Assembly (NCBI RefSeq): GCF_003148565.1
Contig: NZ_QGGL01000012.1
Span: forward strand, 62,001 to 126,000
Direction: 5' to 3'
DNA from: Tumebacillus permanentifrigoris
GTDB lineage: Bacteria > Bacillota > Bacilli > Tumebacillales > Tumebacillaceae
Length of the DNA: 64,000 nt
In this document: piece after piece, positions 41,955-50,297 of the stretch
Layout: every line of letters begins with the position of its first letter
How positions within the stretch are numbered: position 1 is the stretch's first letter
Translations under genes and position numbers: made by a program
The notes under the pieces: model-generated
The model's database searches: none
Seen by the model: only the letters and a program-made list of their open reading frames with translations
What the model was told of the DNA's origin: nothing

Positions 41955-42512
41955 TTGCACACAACCCGAGCAGACGTGATCAAATGGGGGCTTGAGTATC
42001 TAGACGATGCAGGAACCGGTGCCATTTGTACGGTTTGTATCTCAACCGGGGGTTCATGCTGTGCTGGGTGCCGACATTTAACACCCGGTGTTGGTTGTCA
42101 ACGTCGAAACACCAGTTGCACGTCTTGGTTATGTGGCTACTTGCTGTTTATCTTCCATGAACTGGGGATTCTTGCAGACTGGTATTCGTTCTGGAAACAG
42201 GTCCCTGGCATTGATTTCCGCCAAGATTTTACTCCCTCTGAATTTCCTATTGAGAAGTGGATCGACAAACGCAATTTGAAGATCCTAACCGCCGCCTTCA
42301 GCCAGGATCTTCAAGAGGTATCCAAGAAAAACGAGCAGTACAGCTCGACGATCAAACGAAACGACCTCCTGTTTCGGATGATCACGCTCGAATACGACTT
42401 CAAAATGAATGGTGACGACCATTTTGATGCCCTCAACAAACGGCTTGCTCGCCTCATGAAGGATTTCAAACGATACAATGCCATCAAAAGCCTCTATCAA
42501 TCGAAAAAATAG
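41955..42512 (+). CDS. Cysteine-rich protein of unknown function
   Basis: 185 residues, starting at TTG after GGAGG. The N-terminal third carries nine Cys: CTVC..., GGSCCAGCRHLTPGVGC, RNTSC and WLCG, a pattern suited to one or two Zn or Fe-S sites. It continues into a helical domain with WYSFWKQVPGIDFRQDFTP and a charged helix-rich C-terminus (DLQEVSKKNEQYSSTIKRND). Not recognised. Base composition is more AT-rich than its neighbours, as is the ArsR gene after it, so both may have been acquired together. Possible link to the regulator downstream: metal or redox sensing. Confidence 0.6.
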   Translation: MHTTRADVIKWGLEYLDDAGTGAICTVCISTGGSCCAGCRHLTPGVGCQRRNTSCTSWLCGYLLFIFHELGILADWYSFWKQVPGIDFRQDFTPSEFPIEKWIDKRNLKILTAAFSQDLQEVSKKNEQYSSTIKRNDLLFRMITLEYDFKMNGDDHFDALNKRLARLMKDFKRYNAIKSLYQSKK

Positions 42513-42537
42513 CCGCCTCGCAGGATAGAAGCCCGTG

Positions 42538-42568
42538 CGATCGGCAAGGTCTTCGCAGCGACCGATCG
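42538..42568. promoter_or_regulatory. Inverted repeat between the Cys-rich and ArsR genes
   Basis: CGATCGG (42538-42544) and CCGATCG (42562-42568) form a perfect 7-bp repeat with a 17-base loop. It could be an operator of the ArsR regulator or a weak hairpin. Confidence 0.4.
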
Positions 42569-42625
42569 GAAGCTCTGATCAGATCGAGCCGCTTCCAAAG
42601 TAGTTCCCGTTGAAAGGGGAAACGT

Positions 42626-42952
42626 ATGGACTTAGAAATTCAACAATTCAAAGCCGACTTCTTCAAAGCATTAGCACATCCAGTACGAATTCGCATCCTC
42701 GAATTGCTCGCCGGAGGGGACAAAAATGTCAATGAACTGCAGTCCCTCATCGGAAGTGAGGGGTCAGCCATGTCGCAACAGTTAAGCATCTTGCGCGCCA
42801 AAAATATCGTGGTGGGGACGAAGGATGGCAATCGCGTCATTTACTCGTTGCGAGATCCGATGCTCATCGACTTGTTGCTCGTAGCGAAACAGATTTTTAA
42901 CAACCATTTTATCAACGAAATCAACAAACTAGATCGGTTCAACGACAATTGA
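42626..42952 (+). CDS. ArsR-family transcriptional regulator
   Basis: A 108-residue winged-helix regulator. LAHPVRIRILELLAGGDKNVNEL (residues ~16-38) is the ArsR helix-turn-helix lead-in and SAMSQQLSILRAKNIVVGTKDGNRVIYSLRD the recognition helix and wing. There is no Cys, so the usual arsenic/zinc Cys sites are absent and it may respond to another signal. It ends one base before the start of the Ser/Thr kinase gene, so the two are coupled. Confidence 0.85.
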   Translation: MDLEIQQFKADFFKALAHPVRIRILELLAGGDKNVNELQSLIGSEGSAMSQQLSILRAKNIVVGTKDGNRVIYSLRDPMLIDLLLVAKQIFNNHFINEINKLDRFNDN

Positions 42953-42953
42953 T

Positions 42954-43814
42954 ATGGCGATTCCAACTTCCTCGAAGCGCATCTGGTATTCGATACGGTA
43001 TTGGATCGACCTGATCTACACCCAACTGCTCGACCGTCCCTATCGAGCGGGGAAAGTGCTAGGCAAACGCTATGTGGTGGAGCGGTGTCTGGGCATGGGG
43101 AGCTACGGCATCTCCTACCTCTGTCGTGACCAGCAAACGGGACAGCCCTGTGTGGTCAAGCAAGTCCGACCGAGCAAGCGGCGCGGACAGAAAGGCTTCC
43201 CGATTTTTGAATACGAGACGTCGATTCTCCAGCAACTCCAGCATCCGGCGATCCCCCGTCTGTATCAGAAGTTCAGCCAGCGCGGGCATTGGTTTTTCGC
43301 GATGGAATACATGCAAGGCACGAATCTGGAGGATGCGCTGTTCGAAACCGATCTGCGCTATTCGGAGCGTCAGGCGTTGCAGTTGATCCGCGACTTGCTG
43401 GAGATCGTCGCGTATGTGCATGACCAGCGCGTCGTGCATCGCGATGTGCGCATCCCGAACGTGATCCTGCAGGATGGGCAGCTCAAACTGATCGACTTCG
43501 GCCTCGCCCGCCGCCTTGGCGACCGCCCCACACAGGTGGCAGAAGACTTGCGCGACTATGTGGTAGAAAAGCAGATCAAGCGCGAGGTCGAGTTCCGCAG
43601 TGATTTTTATTCGATGGGTCACTTCTTGTTGTTCCTGCTGTACACAACGTTTGAATCCTCCGGCGAGGAGGAGCGCAGTTGGGAGGAGGAATTGAACCTC
43701 CACCCCGCCACCAAGACCTTGCTCAAGCGGATGCTCCAGCTACAGTCCCCACACTTCGCCAACGCCGCCGAACTGGCGACTGCCTTGGATGAAGCCATCC
43801 GCGCGGCGGAGTGA
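42954..43814 (+). CDS. Hanks-type Ser/Thr protein kinase, YbdM-like
   Basis: A 286-residue soluble kinase. Gly loop LGMGSYGISYL (46-56), catalytic Lys69 (VVKQV), Glu87, catalytic loop HRDVRIPN (162-169) and DFG (181-183) are present. Arg166 replaces the usual Lys of HRDxKxxN, a variation also seen in some Bacillus YbdM-type kinases. No transmembrane helix or PASTA domain, so it is cytosolic. It starts directly after the ArsR stop with almost no ribosome site, pointing to translational coupling: a regulator-kinase pair. Confidence 0.88.
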   Translation: MAIPTSSKRIWYSIRYWIDLIYTQLLDRPYRAGKVLGKRYVVERCLGMGSYGISYLCRDQQTGQPCVVKQVRPSKRRGQKGFPIFEYETSILQQLQHPAIPRLYQKFSQRGHWFFAMEYMQGTNLEDALFETDLRYSERQALQLIRDLLEIVAYVHDQRVVHRDVRIPNVILQDGQLKLIDFGLARRLGDRPTQVAEDLRDYVVEKQIKREVEFRSDFYSMGHFLLFLLYTTFESSGEEERSWEEELNLHPATKTLLKRMLQLQSPHFANAAELATALDEAIRAAE

Positions 43815-43837
43815 GTCGATCCTATCGTTCGCCCAGC

Positions 43838-43874
43838 AAAAAAAGGGAACCCGCGTTGGCGGATTCCCTTTTTT
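43838..43874. terminator. Bidirectional terminator after the kinase
   Basis: GGGAA.CCGC/GCGG.TTCCC hairpin between A and T runs; serves the convergent His-rich gene too. Confidence 0.85.
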
Positions 43875-43888
43875 CCGATCGATTGCGA

Positions 43889-44107
43889 TCAACTGGAGAA
43901 GAACGAGAAGCTGGAGTGCTTTTTCTTGTAGTGACCGTGGCCGTAGTTCGAATGGCCGTGGTGACCGTGGTTGTTCGGGTGTTGCGGGGCATGGTGTTTG
44001 TAATCGCTGGAGCTGTACTTTTTGTATTTGTGATGCTTGTGATGACTGGAACTGTATTTGTGAGCGGTCATCTCATGCAGGACTTTTTTGATAAATTTAC
44101 CGAACAT
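43889..44107 (-). CDS. His-rich small protein
   Basis: 72 residues with about 16 His plus many Ser, Lys and Tyr (HHKHHKYKKY, NNHGHHGHSNYGHGHYKKKH). The N-terminal ~12 residues are amphipathic (MFGKFIKKVLHEM). No Cys. Such proteins bind Ni, Zn or Cu or coat spores; function not assigned. GGGGGGATC site ahead of the ATG. Convergent with the kinase gene and downstream of the cupin gene's region. Confidence 0.7.
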   Translation of the reverse strand: MFGKFIKKVLHEMTAHKYSSSHHKHHKYKKYSSSDYKHHAPQHPNNHGHHGHSNYGHGHYKKKHSSFSFFSS

Positions 44108-44176
44108 CTTGGAGATCCCCCCTGTAGGTTTGTTATCTCTTACTACGCAGGAGGCATGAAAAGGTTTCAGGTTCTT

Positions 44177-44632
44177 TTATTCGGGCCACTGGAAGTGCGG
44201 AGTGACGATCTTGCCATCCTCTGAAGTTTTCTTCTCCAGACTGCCAGCCTTCGCTTGGACGACGATGTAGTACAGGTCTTCTGTGGAGTTGTTGCGCCAA
44301 GCGCGTTCGCCTTGCGGTGCGACGCGAACCGAGCTGCCTTCGCTGACGTCGATCACTTGTCCATCCACGTAGAACTGGCCTGTGCCCTTGACGAACAGGT
44401 ACAGCTCCTCGTTCTCGCCATGAGCGTGTGTGTACGGCGTTCCAGAACCTGGCTTCAACACACCCAGCGACACTTCCATGCCGTTGAGACCCATCGCTTC
44501 GTTGAGAAACAGCTTGCCTGGGAACGTAAACTGCGGGAGTGGCGAGAACACATAATCCATCATGCCCTCCCACGGACCTGCATGTGCTGCTGTGAAGTGT
44601 TCACCTTTGATAATTCCGCCCTTCATTTCCAT
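44177..44632 (-). CDS. Cupin-domain protein
   Basis: A 151-residue single cupin. Motif 1 PGSGTPYTHAHGENEELYLFVKGTGQFYVDG (residues ~64-95) supplies the metal ligands His, His and Glu; motif 2 is VRVAPQGERAWRNNS. Metal-dependent small-molecule enzyme or sensor; substrate unknown. The start at 44632 follows GAGGG; an upstream GTG frame is less likely. Divergent from the diguanylate cyclase, with repeated ATTCAGA elements between. Confidence 0.82.
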   Translation of the reverse strand: MEMKGGIIKGEHFTAAHAGPWEGMMDYVFSPLPQFTFPGKLFLNEAMGLNGMEVSLGVLKPGSGTPYTHAHGENEELYLFVKGTGQFYVDGQVIDVSEGSSVRVAPQGERAWRNNSTEDLYYIVVQAKAGSLEKKTSEDGKIVTPHFQWPE

Positions 44633-44661
44633 CCAACAATCCCTCACTTTAACTAGTTTAT

Positions 44662-44762
44662 GGATTCAGAATATCGCATTGAGTCTGAATTGTAAAACTT
44701 ACCAGACCCATTCTCAACTATTTTAAATGAGGTGGCAGGATTCCTACGGGGATTCAGAGTAT
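44662..44762. promoter_or_regulatory. Repeated GGATTCAGA(A/G)TAT elements between cupin and diguanylate cyclase genes
   Basis: The 13-base element occurs at 44662-44674 and 44750-44762, 88 bases apart. The first copy also pairs with TCTGAAT at 44684-44690 as an inverted repeat. Placement in a divergent promoter region suggests binding sites for one regulator of both genes. Confidence 0.45.
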
Positions 44763-44806
44763 GTATAGGTATTGATCTTGCGCTAGGTAGGAGGCCATCC
44801 GCAGGT

Positions 44807-45904
44807 ATGTGGCTTGATAAATTTTTTGTGAATCTATGCATCCTCGTCGCTTGTCTGTTTTTCTTGCACCAATTGTTGAAGGATCGAAAGGTCACGCCAC
44901 ACTCCCCGCTCCCCCTGCGCTTCGTGATCGGCGGGGTGCTCGGGTTGCTCGGCTGGTTGCTGATGATGCACAGCCTGCATGTCGGTGATGGCACCGTGTT
45001 CGATCTGCGGATCTTGCCGGTGTTCATCGCCGCTGCGGCTGGCGGCTGGGTTTCTGCTTTGACAACTGCCGTGATTGTCGGGGCGGGGCGAGCCCTGCTG
45101 TTTGACTGGACCCCGGCGACGGTGGCCGCGCTGTCCAACCTGTTCGTCACGGCTGTCATCTGCGGCGTGATCGTGCGCTATACGGAGAATCACATCTGCC
45201 GTTGGGCCGCTATGTCGCTCGTGAACATCGTGGCGGTCGGAATCTCGATCCTGTTCATTCCTGGTGATCTGCATGTACACATGAAGTTTTTGTTGCAGTA
45301 TGCGCTGGTCGTGTCGGTGGCGATGTGGTTCACGTTTCTGTTGATCGGGTATCTGTATCGTTCACACGAAGCCTTCTTGCAAGTTCGCGAATCGGCGCGC
45401 AAGGACTTTCTGACCGGGCTCAACAACGTGCGTTCCTTCGATTCGGCGATCAACACGTTGTTGCAGAAAAACCAAGAGCATGGCGAGGAACTCGCCTTTC
45501 TGTTGATCGACATCGACTATTTCAAAAAAGTCAACGACACCTACGGACATTCGGCGGGTGACGAGGTGCTCCGGCAGTTGAGCGATGTGCTGAGCCTGAC
45601 CGCGCGCAGCATGGATGTCGTCTCCCGCAACGGCGGCGAGGAGTTTTCCCTCATCCTCCCCGCCTGTTCCAAGCACAACGCCCTGCGCGTGGCGAACCGC
45701 ATCCGCACCACGATTGAGCACCATCGCTTCAAACTGCCTTCCGGGCAGGACATCCAAGTCACCGTCTCCCTCGGACTTTCACAGTCCACGCCAGAGGTTC
45801 CGCTGACCGCCTATGAACTCGTCGATCTCGCAGACGAGGGTCTCTACCTCGCCAAGCGCTCTGGACGCAACCGCGTCTGTTGCTTCCAACCGACGGATAT
45901 GTAA
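44807..45904 (+). CDS. Diguanylate cyclase with membrane sensor domain
   Basis: 365 residues. About six transmembrane helices in the first ~195 residues (5TMR-LYT-like: LPVFIAAAAGGWVSALTTAVIVGAGRALLF), then a GGDEF domain (~210-365). The active-site loop is GGEEF (276-280) and the inhibitory RxxD site is intact (RSMDVVSRNGGEEF, Arg267). It makes c-di-GMP from GTP with product inhibition. Start at 44807 is preferred; an AGGAGG lies 12 bases upstream. No EAL domain. Confidence 0.9.
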   Translation: MWLDKFFVNLCILVACLFFLHQLLKDRKVTPHSPLPLRFVIGGVLGLLGWLLMMHSLHVGDGTVFDLRILPVFIAAAAGGWVSALTTAVIVGAGRALLFDWTPATVAALSNLFVTAVICGVIVRYTENHICRWAAMSLVNIVAVGISILFIPGDLHVHMKFLLQYALVVSVAMWFTFLLIGYLYRSHEAFLQVRESARKDFLTGLNNVRSFDSAINTLLQKNQEHGEELAFLLIDIDYFKKVNDTYGHSAGDEVLRQLSDVLSLTARSMDVVSRNGGEEFSLILPACSKHNALRVANRIRTTIEHHRFKLPSGQDIQVTVSLGLSQSTPEVPLTAYELVDLADEGLYLAKRSGRNRVCCFQPTDM

Positions 45905-45943
45905 AAAAGACCCTGCCGACTCAGTCGGCAGGGTCTTTTTTTG
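45904..45943. terminator. Bidirectional terminator
   Basis: Perfect GACCCTGCCGACT/AGTCGGCAGGGTC stem flanked by A and T runs. Confidence 0.9.
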
Positions 45944-45962
45944 GCTAGACTTTATGTTGCTC

Positions 45963-47009
45963 TTACTTGCCGGCGAGGATTTGATCCCAGAGGGCGCCGT
46001 CTTGGTAGAGGTCTTTGCGGACTTGGGTCCAGCCACCGAGGTACTTGATGTCGTAGAGGCCCGCCGGGGTCTTGTATTGCTTTTCGAACTCTTTGGCGAC
46101 CGCCGGGTCGACCGCACGGAAGCCTTTTTCGGAGAAGGCGCGTTGGGCATCTGCTGTCCAGAGGTAGTCGACGAAAGCGTCGGCGACTTGGCGCACGCCG
46201 TGTTTGTCGGCGTTTTTGTCGACGACCGCTGCTGGATTCTCGATCAGAATCGTGTAGTTAGGCACGATGATGTTGTACTTCTGGCCTTCCAGATTCCGCC
46301 CGATCAATTCGTTCTCGTAGGTGACGACGACGTCGCCTGTGCCGTTTTCAAACGTGGTCATCGACGCACGGCCCGACTTGTCGAGGGCTTTGACGTTTTT
46401 CTGGATGCGTTTGAGCAGGTCAGCCGCATACGCCGGGTCTTTTTTTCCTTTTTCTTCCGAAATTTTCAACCCTGCGCCGTAGATGCCGTTGACGTCCCAC
46501 TGTGCGCCGCCCGAGGTCTTCGGGTTCGGGTAGAGCACGCCGATGCCCGGCTTGGCGAGGTCTTCCCAATCTTGGATGCCCTTCGGATTGCCTTCCCGTG
46601 TACCGAAGGCTACGACCGAATTGGTGATCATCCCGTTGTGTGGCTTGGTTCTCCAGTCGTTCGTGATCAGCCCAGCCTTTTGGATCGTGTCGATGTCAGC
46701 CTCCAGCGACAACACCGCCACGTCCGCTTCAAAACCGCCTGCGATCGCACGCGCTTGCGTCCCGGATGCTTCGTAGGATTCTTGGAAGTTGACCGTCTGG
46801 CCCGTTTTGTCCTTCCATTGCTTTTGGAAGGCGGGGAGGATTTTTTTGAACGCTTCCTGCGGGACGGAGTACGCGCCGAGGACGAGCGTGACTTCCTTGG
46901 GCTCCTCCTTCGTCCCTGTCGTGGTCGTCGAGGCGGTTTCTGTGTTGCTGCCGCAAGCGGGCAACACCGTGATCGAAGCAATCAGAACTCCAGCAAGCCA
47001 TTTTTTCAT
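45963..47009 (-). CDS. sbp: Sulfate ABC transporter substrate-binding lipoprotein
   Basis: A 348-residue Sbp/CysP-family protein with lipobox LPAC near residue 19. Conserved segments VNFQESYEASGTQARAIAGGFEADVAVLSLEADID and GVLYPNPKTSGGAQWDVN bind the sulfate dianion; the C-terminal GTGDVVVTYENE is also typical. Last gene of cysT-cysW-cysA-sbp, 16 bases after cysA; binding proteins more often lead such operons. Imports sulfate or thiosulfate. Confidence 0.93.
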   Translation of the reverse strand: MKKWLAGVLIASITVLPACGSNTETASTTTTGTKEEPKEVTLVLGAYSVPQEAFKKILPAFQKQWKDKTGQTVNFQESYEASGTQARAIAGGFEADVAVLSLEADIDTIQKAGLITNDWRTKPHNGMITNSVVAFGTREGNPKGIQDWEDLAKPGIGVLYPNPKTSGGAQWDVNGIYGAGLKISEEKGKKDPAYAADLLKRIQKNVKALDKSGRASMTTFENGTGDVVVTYENELIGRNLEGQKYNIIVPNYTILIENPAAVVDKNADKHGVRQVADAFVDYLWTADAQRAFSEKGFRAVDPAVAKEFEKQYKTPAGLYDIKYLGGWTQVRKDLYQDGALWDQILAGK

Positions 47010-47025
47010 CGTTGTCTGTCTCCTT

Positions 47026-48108
47026 TTAGATCGCGGCCGAGCTGGCGCGTTTGATTTCGTTTTCGAGGAACAAGCTCTCGTCTTCATGGAACAGGTGCAA
47101 GGAGTGGATCAGCACCGCCACTTCATCGCCGGGCTTGAGCGTCTCTTTTTCCAAAGTGCGGTGTGCGAGCAAGCGATGATGCCCGACTTCGACTTCCACT
47201 TGCCAGAGCGTGCCCCGGAACTGGACGCTTTTGACCAGTCCAATGCTTGCAGCCGCCGGGTTGGAGATCTCGTGCTCGCGACCGACTTCGATCGATTCCG
47301 GCCGGATCAAGATGTTCGCTGTTTTGGCGCGCGATTTGTCCCGCAGGCGGAAGGTCGCCGCTTCGAATCCCGTGATCGAGGCCGTGTCGGGCAGGATGTT
47401 CGACTCGCCGAGGAAGCTCGCCACGAAGGGCGTTTGCGGTTCCTTGTAGACCTGCCACGGCGTGCCTTTCTGTTCCAAGCGACCGCTGTTGATGATCATG
47501 ATCTCATCGGCGACTTCCACGGCTTCCTCTTGGTCATGCGTGACAAAAATCGAGGTGACCCCGACGCGGGAGATCATCTCGCGCAACCACGTGCGCAGCT
47601 CCTTGCGCACTTTGGCATCGATCGCGGCAAACGGCTCGTCGAGCAGCAACAGTTCGGGCGACGGTGCGAGGGCGCGGGCAAATGCGACGCGTTGGCGTTG
47701 GCCGCCTGAGAGCTGGTGCGGGTAGCGTTCTGCCAGACCCTTCAAGCCGATCAACTCGATCATCTCGTAGACGCGCTCTTGGATCTCGCGCTTGGTTTTC
47801 TTTTGCACCGTCAAGCCAAAGGCGATGTTGTCGAACACGTTCATGTGTTTGAACAGCGCGTAATTTTGAAAGACAAACCCGATCCCGCGCTCTTGCGGAG
47901 GGAGGTGGTTGACGTTTTTTCCATGAAAGAGGATCTCACCAGACGTCGGTTTTTCCAGCCCGGCCAGCATTCGCAGGATCGTGGTCTTGCCACCGCCAGA
48001 AGGGCCGAGCAGACCGATCAGTTTGCCTGGCTCGATGTCGAAGCTCACGTTTTGCACCGCGGCGAACTGCCCGAAGTCTTTTTTGAGATTCCGTACTTCG
48101 ATCTGCAT
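47026..48108 (-). CDS. cysA: Sulfate ABC transporter ATP-binding protein
   Basis: A 360-residue ATPase. Walker A GPSGGGKTT at 35-43, LSGGQRQRV signature at 133-141 and Walker B LLLLDEP at 153-159. A C-terminal TOBE-like domain (from ~285) is present, as in CysA. The C-terminal tail is rich in Glu. Energises sulfate uptake with CysT and CysW. Starts 1 base after the cysW stop. Confidence 0.93.
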   Translation of the reverse strand: MQIEVRNLKKDFGQFAAVQNVSFDIEPGKLIGLLGPSGGGKTTILRMLAGLEKPTSGEILFHGKNVNHLPPQERGIGFVFQNYALFKHMNVFDNIAFGLTVQKKTKREIQERVYEMIELIGLKGLAERYPHQLSGGQRQRVAFARALAPSPELLLLDEPFAAIDAKVRKELRTWLREMISRVGVTSIFVTHDQEEAVEVADEIMIINSGRLEQKGTPWQVYKEPQTPFVASFLGESNILPDTASITGFEAATFRLRDKSRAKTANILIRPESIEVGREHEISNPAAASIGLVKSVQFRGTLWQVEVEVGHHRLLAHRTLEKETLKPGDEVAVLIHSLHLFHEDESLFLENEIKRASSAAI

Positions 48109-48109
48109 C

Positions 48110-48910
48110 TCAGAACACTTCCTTCCGTTTTTTCGCCCATTCGAGGAGCAAGAGGATCACGATGGAGAGCGCCGCCAGCACGAGGGCGATCGAATTCGCA
48201 GCGACATAGTTGAAGTTCTCGACCTGCTGGTAGACCAGCGTGGTTGCCGTCTGTGTTTTGTTGATGATGTTGCCGGAGACGACGAGCACCGCACCGAACT
48301 CCCCGATGGAGCGGGCGATTGTCAACACGACCCCGTAGAGCACGCCCCAGCGGATCGACGGCCACGTGACGCGCCAGAACGTCCGCCACCCGTTCGCTCC
48401 CAGCGTATAGGCGGCTTCCTCCTGTTGCGTGCCGACCTCTTGGAGCACCGGCATCACTTCGCGCACCATCAGCGGGAACGTGACGAACAGGGTCGCGAGC
48501 ACCATGCCGGGCAGGGCGAAGACGATTTTCACACCTTGCGCTTCAAAAAACGTACCGAGTGCCGTGTGCGGCCCGAGCAACAGCAGGATCATCAATCCAC
48601 CGATGATCGGCGAGACGGCAAACGGCAAGTCGACGATGCTGTTCAGCAAGTGACGCAAGCGGCGGGAGATCGCCGTCTCGCGCACCAGCAACAGCGCGAG
48701 CAAGACGCCGAACAAGGTGTTGAGCACCGTGACGATCGCGACGATGATCGCCGAGACGAGGAAGGCATGGAGCGCTTCCGGTCGGGTCAGCGCGTTCCAG
48801 AAACCAGCAGTGCCCAGCGACACCGCGCTGGTGAAGACTTTTCCGAGCGGGATGATCAGGAACACTAGGAAAACCAGATAGGTGATCGTGATTCCAACGC
48901 GTCTGATCAT
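48110..48910 (-). CDS. cysW: Sulfate ABC transporter permease CysW
   Basis: A 266-residue permease with about six transmembrane helices. The EAA-type coupling loop is EEAAYTLGANGWRTFWRVTWPSIRWG (~175-200). LPFAVSPIIGGLMILLLLG and the SVSNIINKTQ-like GNIINKTQTATTLVYQ are CysW hallmarks. Start overlaps the cysT stop by 4 bases (ATGA). Confidence 0.92.
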   Translation of the reverse strand: MIRRVGITITYLVFLVFLIIPLGKVFTSAVSLGTAGFWNALTRPEALHAFLVSAIIVAIVTVLNTLFGVLLALLLVRETAISRRLRHLLNSIVDLPFAVSPIIGGLMILLLLGPHTALGTFFEAQGVKIVFALPGMVLATLFVTFPLMVREVMPVLQEVGTQQEEAAYTLGANGWRTFWRVTWPSIRWGVLYGVVLTIARSIGEFGAVLVVSGNIINKTQTATTLVYQQVENFNYVAANSIALVLAALSIVILLLLEWAKKRKEVF

Positions 48911-49716
48911 CGCTCATCCCTCCTCGCCGTCAGCAGGTTGACGCTCCACAGCACGAGGAACGAAAGCGTCAGCAAGACCACCGAGACCGCAGCGGCGCCC
49001 GTCGGGTTGTAGCTCTCGACGTTGCCGTAGATTTGCACCGAAGCGACGAGCGTTTTGCCAGGGATGTTGCCCGCGACGAGCACGACAGCGCCGAACTCGG
49101 CAAGCGCTCGCGAGAATGCCAGCATCGCGCCACCGATCACACCGGGACGCATCGCCGGGAAGATCACTTTCCAGAACGTTCCAGAACGGGAGGCACCGAG
49201 CGTGTAGGACGCTTCCTCCTCCGCCGGGTCGAGTTCTTCGAGCAGCGGTTGGATCGTGCGGATGACGAAAGGGAACGTGACGAAGATCATCGCGATGACG
49301 ATGGCGGGTTGCTGGTAGACGATCTCGATGTTGTGCGACTTGGCGAAACTGCCGAGCCAACTCTGCGGGCCGAGCAGGAGCAGGATCATCAGCCCTCCGA
49401 CAGCAGTTGGCAAGGCAAACGGCAGATCGACCAGCGAATTGAGGATGCGCCGACCGGGAAAGCGGTAGCGAACGAGCACCCATGCGATCAAGGTCCCGAA
49501 AACTGTGTTGATCAACGTGGCGATCACCGCCAACTGGAGCGTTCGCAGGACGGCATCCCACGCGATCGGCTGGATGACGCTGTCGGCAAACTTGGTCCAG
49601 CCCTCAGACAGCCCTTGGACGTACACGCCGAGGATCGGCACGACGATCAACAGCAGGAAGTAGACCAACACCGTGCTCTGGACGGTGCGCTTCAGCCAAA
49701 CATGTTTGACGATCAT
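48907..49716 (-). CDS. cysT: Sulfate ABC transporter permease CysT
   Basis: A 269-residue permease, sister of CysW, with the conserved LPFALPTAVGGLMILLLLGPQSWLG and the coupling loop EEEASYTLGASRSGTFWKVIFPAMRPG. First gene of the operon. Start at 49716 is probable; the AAGGAGG site is 13 bases away, and a TTG 12 bases upstream is too close to it. Confidence 0.9.
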   Translation of the reverse strand: MIVKHVWLKRTVQSTVLVYFLLLIVVPILGVYVQGLSEGWTKFADSVIQPIAWDAVLRTLQLAVIATLINTVFGTLIAWVLVRYRFPGRRILNSLVDLPFALPTAVGGLMILLLLGPQSWLGSFAKSHNIEIVYQQPAIVIAMIFVTFPFVIRTIQPLLEELDPAEEEASYTLGASRSGTFWKVIFPAMRPGVIGGAMLAFSRALAEFGAVVLVAGNIPGKTLVASVQIYGNVESYNPTGAAAVSVVLLTLSFLVLWSVNLLTARRDER

Positions 49717-49843
49717 GATCGGTAGCAAGCCTCCTTATTCATTAGATTTTCTTATGAGCGGAATTAGGATTTCTTATCCTGATGTTGTACAGAATATTGT
49801 GGACACCTGTCCCATGTGCCACCATTCGACCGATTTTTTTCCG
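49717..49843 (-). promoter_or_regulatory. cysT upstream region
   Basis: Contains AGGAT-AAGA-ATCCT, a small inverted repeat followed by AATTCC on the minus strand, about 50 bases before cysT. Position and AATTCC core suggest a CymR-like or other sulfur regulator site, but this is a guess; a clear -35/-10 was not found. Confidence 0.35.
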
Positions 49844-49905
49844 AAAAAAAGACTCCCAATCACCCACTGCTCACAACGAGTGTGCAAACAGGGGTGGATT
49901 GGGAG
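49844..49905 (-). terminator. Terminator after yezD
   Basis: CTCCCAATC.CCC/GGG.GATTGGGAG long-loop hairpin followed by TCTTTTTTT on the minus strand. Confidence 0.8.
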
Positions 49906-49933
49906 CCTTCGGTGGTCCGATCGGCTCGGTGAT

Positions 49934-50131
49934 TTAGTTTTTGGCGGCCAGTTTGACCGCAGGGGACTTCGTGCTCTCCAAGGGGAAGCGGTGCTTCTCC
50001 GTGCGCTCGATCTGCGTAATCTGTGCATCGTGTACGGTGATCTGCACCGTCCCATACTGTAAGCCCTCCAACGCGCGCAGGATGTATTGAACCTGCGGGT
50101 TGTCGAGGTCGACCTTGAATGCCTTCTCCAT
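49934..50131 (-). CDS. yezD: YezD-family protein (DUF2292)
   Basis: A 65-residue protein matching YezD: ILRALEGLQYGTVQITVHDAQITQIERTEKHRF is the family core. Known members are often in sulfur-assimilation loci and respond to sulfur limitation; the molecular function is unknown. Here it lies between the sulfate importer and the sulfonate monooxygenase with its own TTGACA promoter. Start at 50131 puts the first Met at the family's usual place. Confidence 0.85.
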   Translation of the reverse strand: MEKAFKVDLDNPQVQYILRALEGLQYGTVQITVHDAQITQIERTEKHRFPLESTKSPAVKLAAKN

Positions 50132-50215
50132 CAGACTCACCTCAAGTATCAGAATCACTAATGATTATGATAAGATTTCTTTTTCCCTACAATTTCGATA
50201 TGAATTATTGGTCTT

Positions 50216-50244
50216 ACTATAAAATGGGCAACGACTTTTGTCAA
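50216..50244 (-). promoter_or_regulatory. Promoter for yezD
   Basis: Consensus TTGACA (50239-50244) and TATAGT (50216-50221) with a 17-base spacer on the minus strand. The AT-rich ~85-base leader may hold an operator. Confidence 0.75.
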
Positions 50245-50255
50245 TATGGCAAAAA

Positions 50256-50292
50256 CAAAAGAGACACCCCGGCGAATCGGGTGTCTCTTTTT
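50256..50292 (-). terminator. Terminator after ssuD
   Basis: GAGACACCC/GGGTGTCTC hairpin between A and T runs just past the ssuD stop. Confidence 0.85.
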
Positions 50293-50297
50293 GCCAC

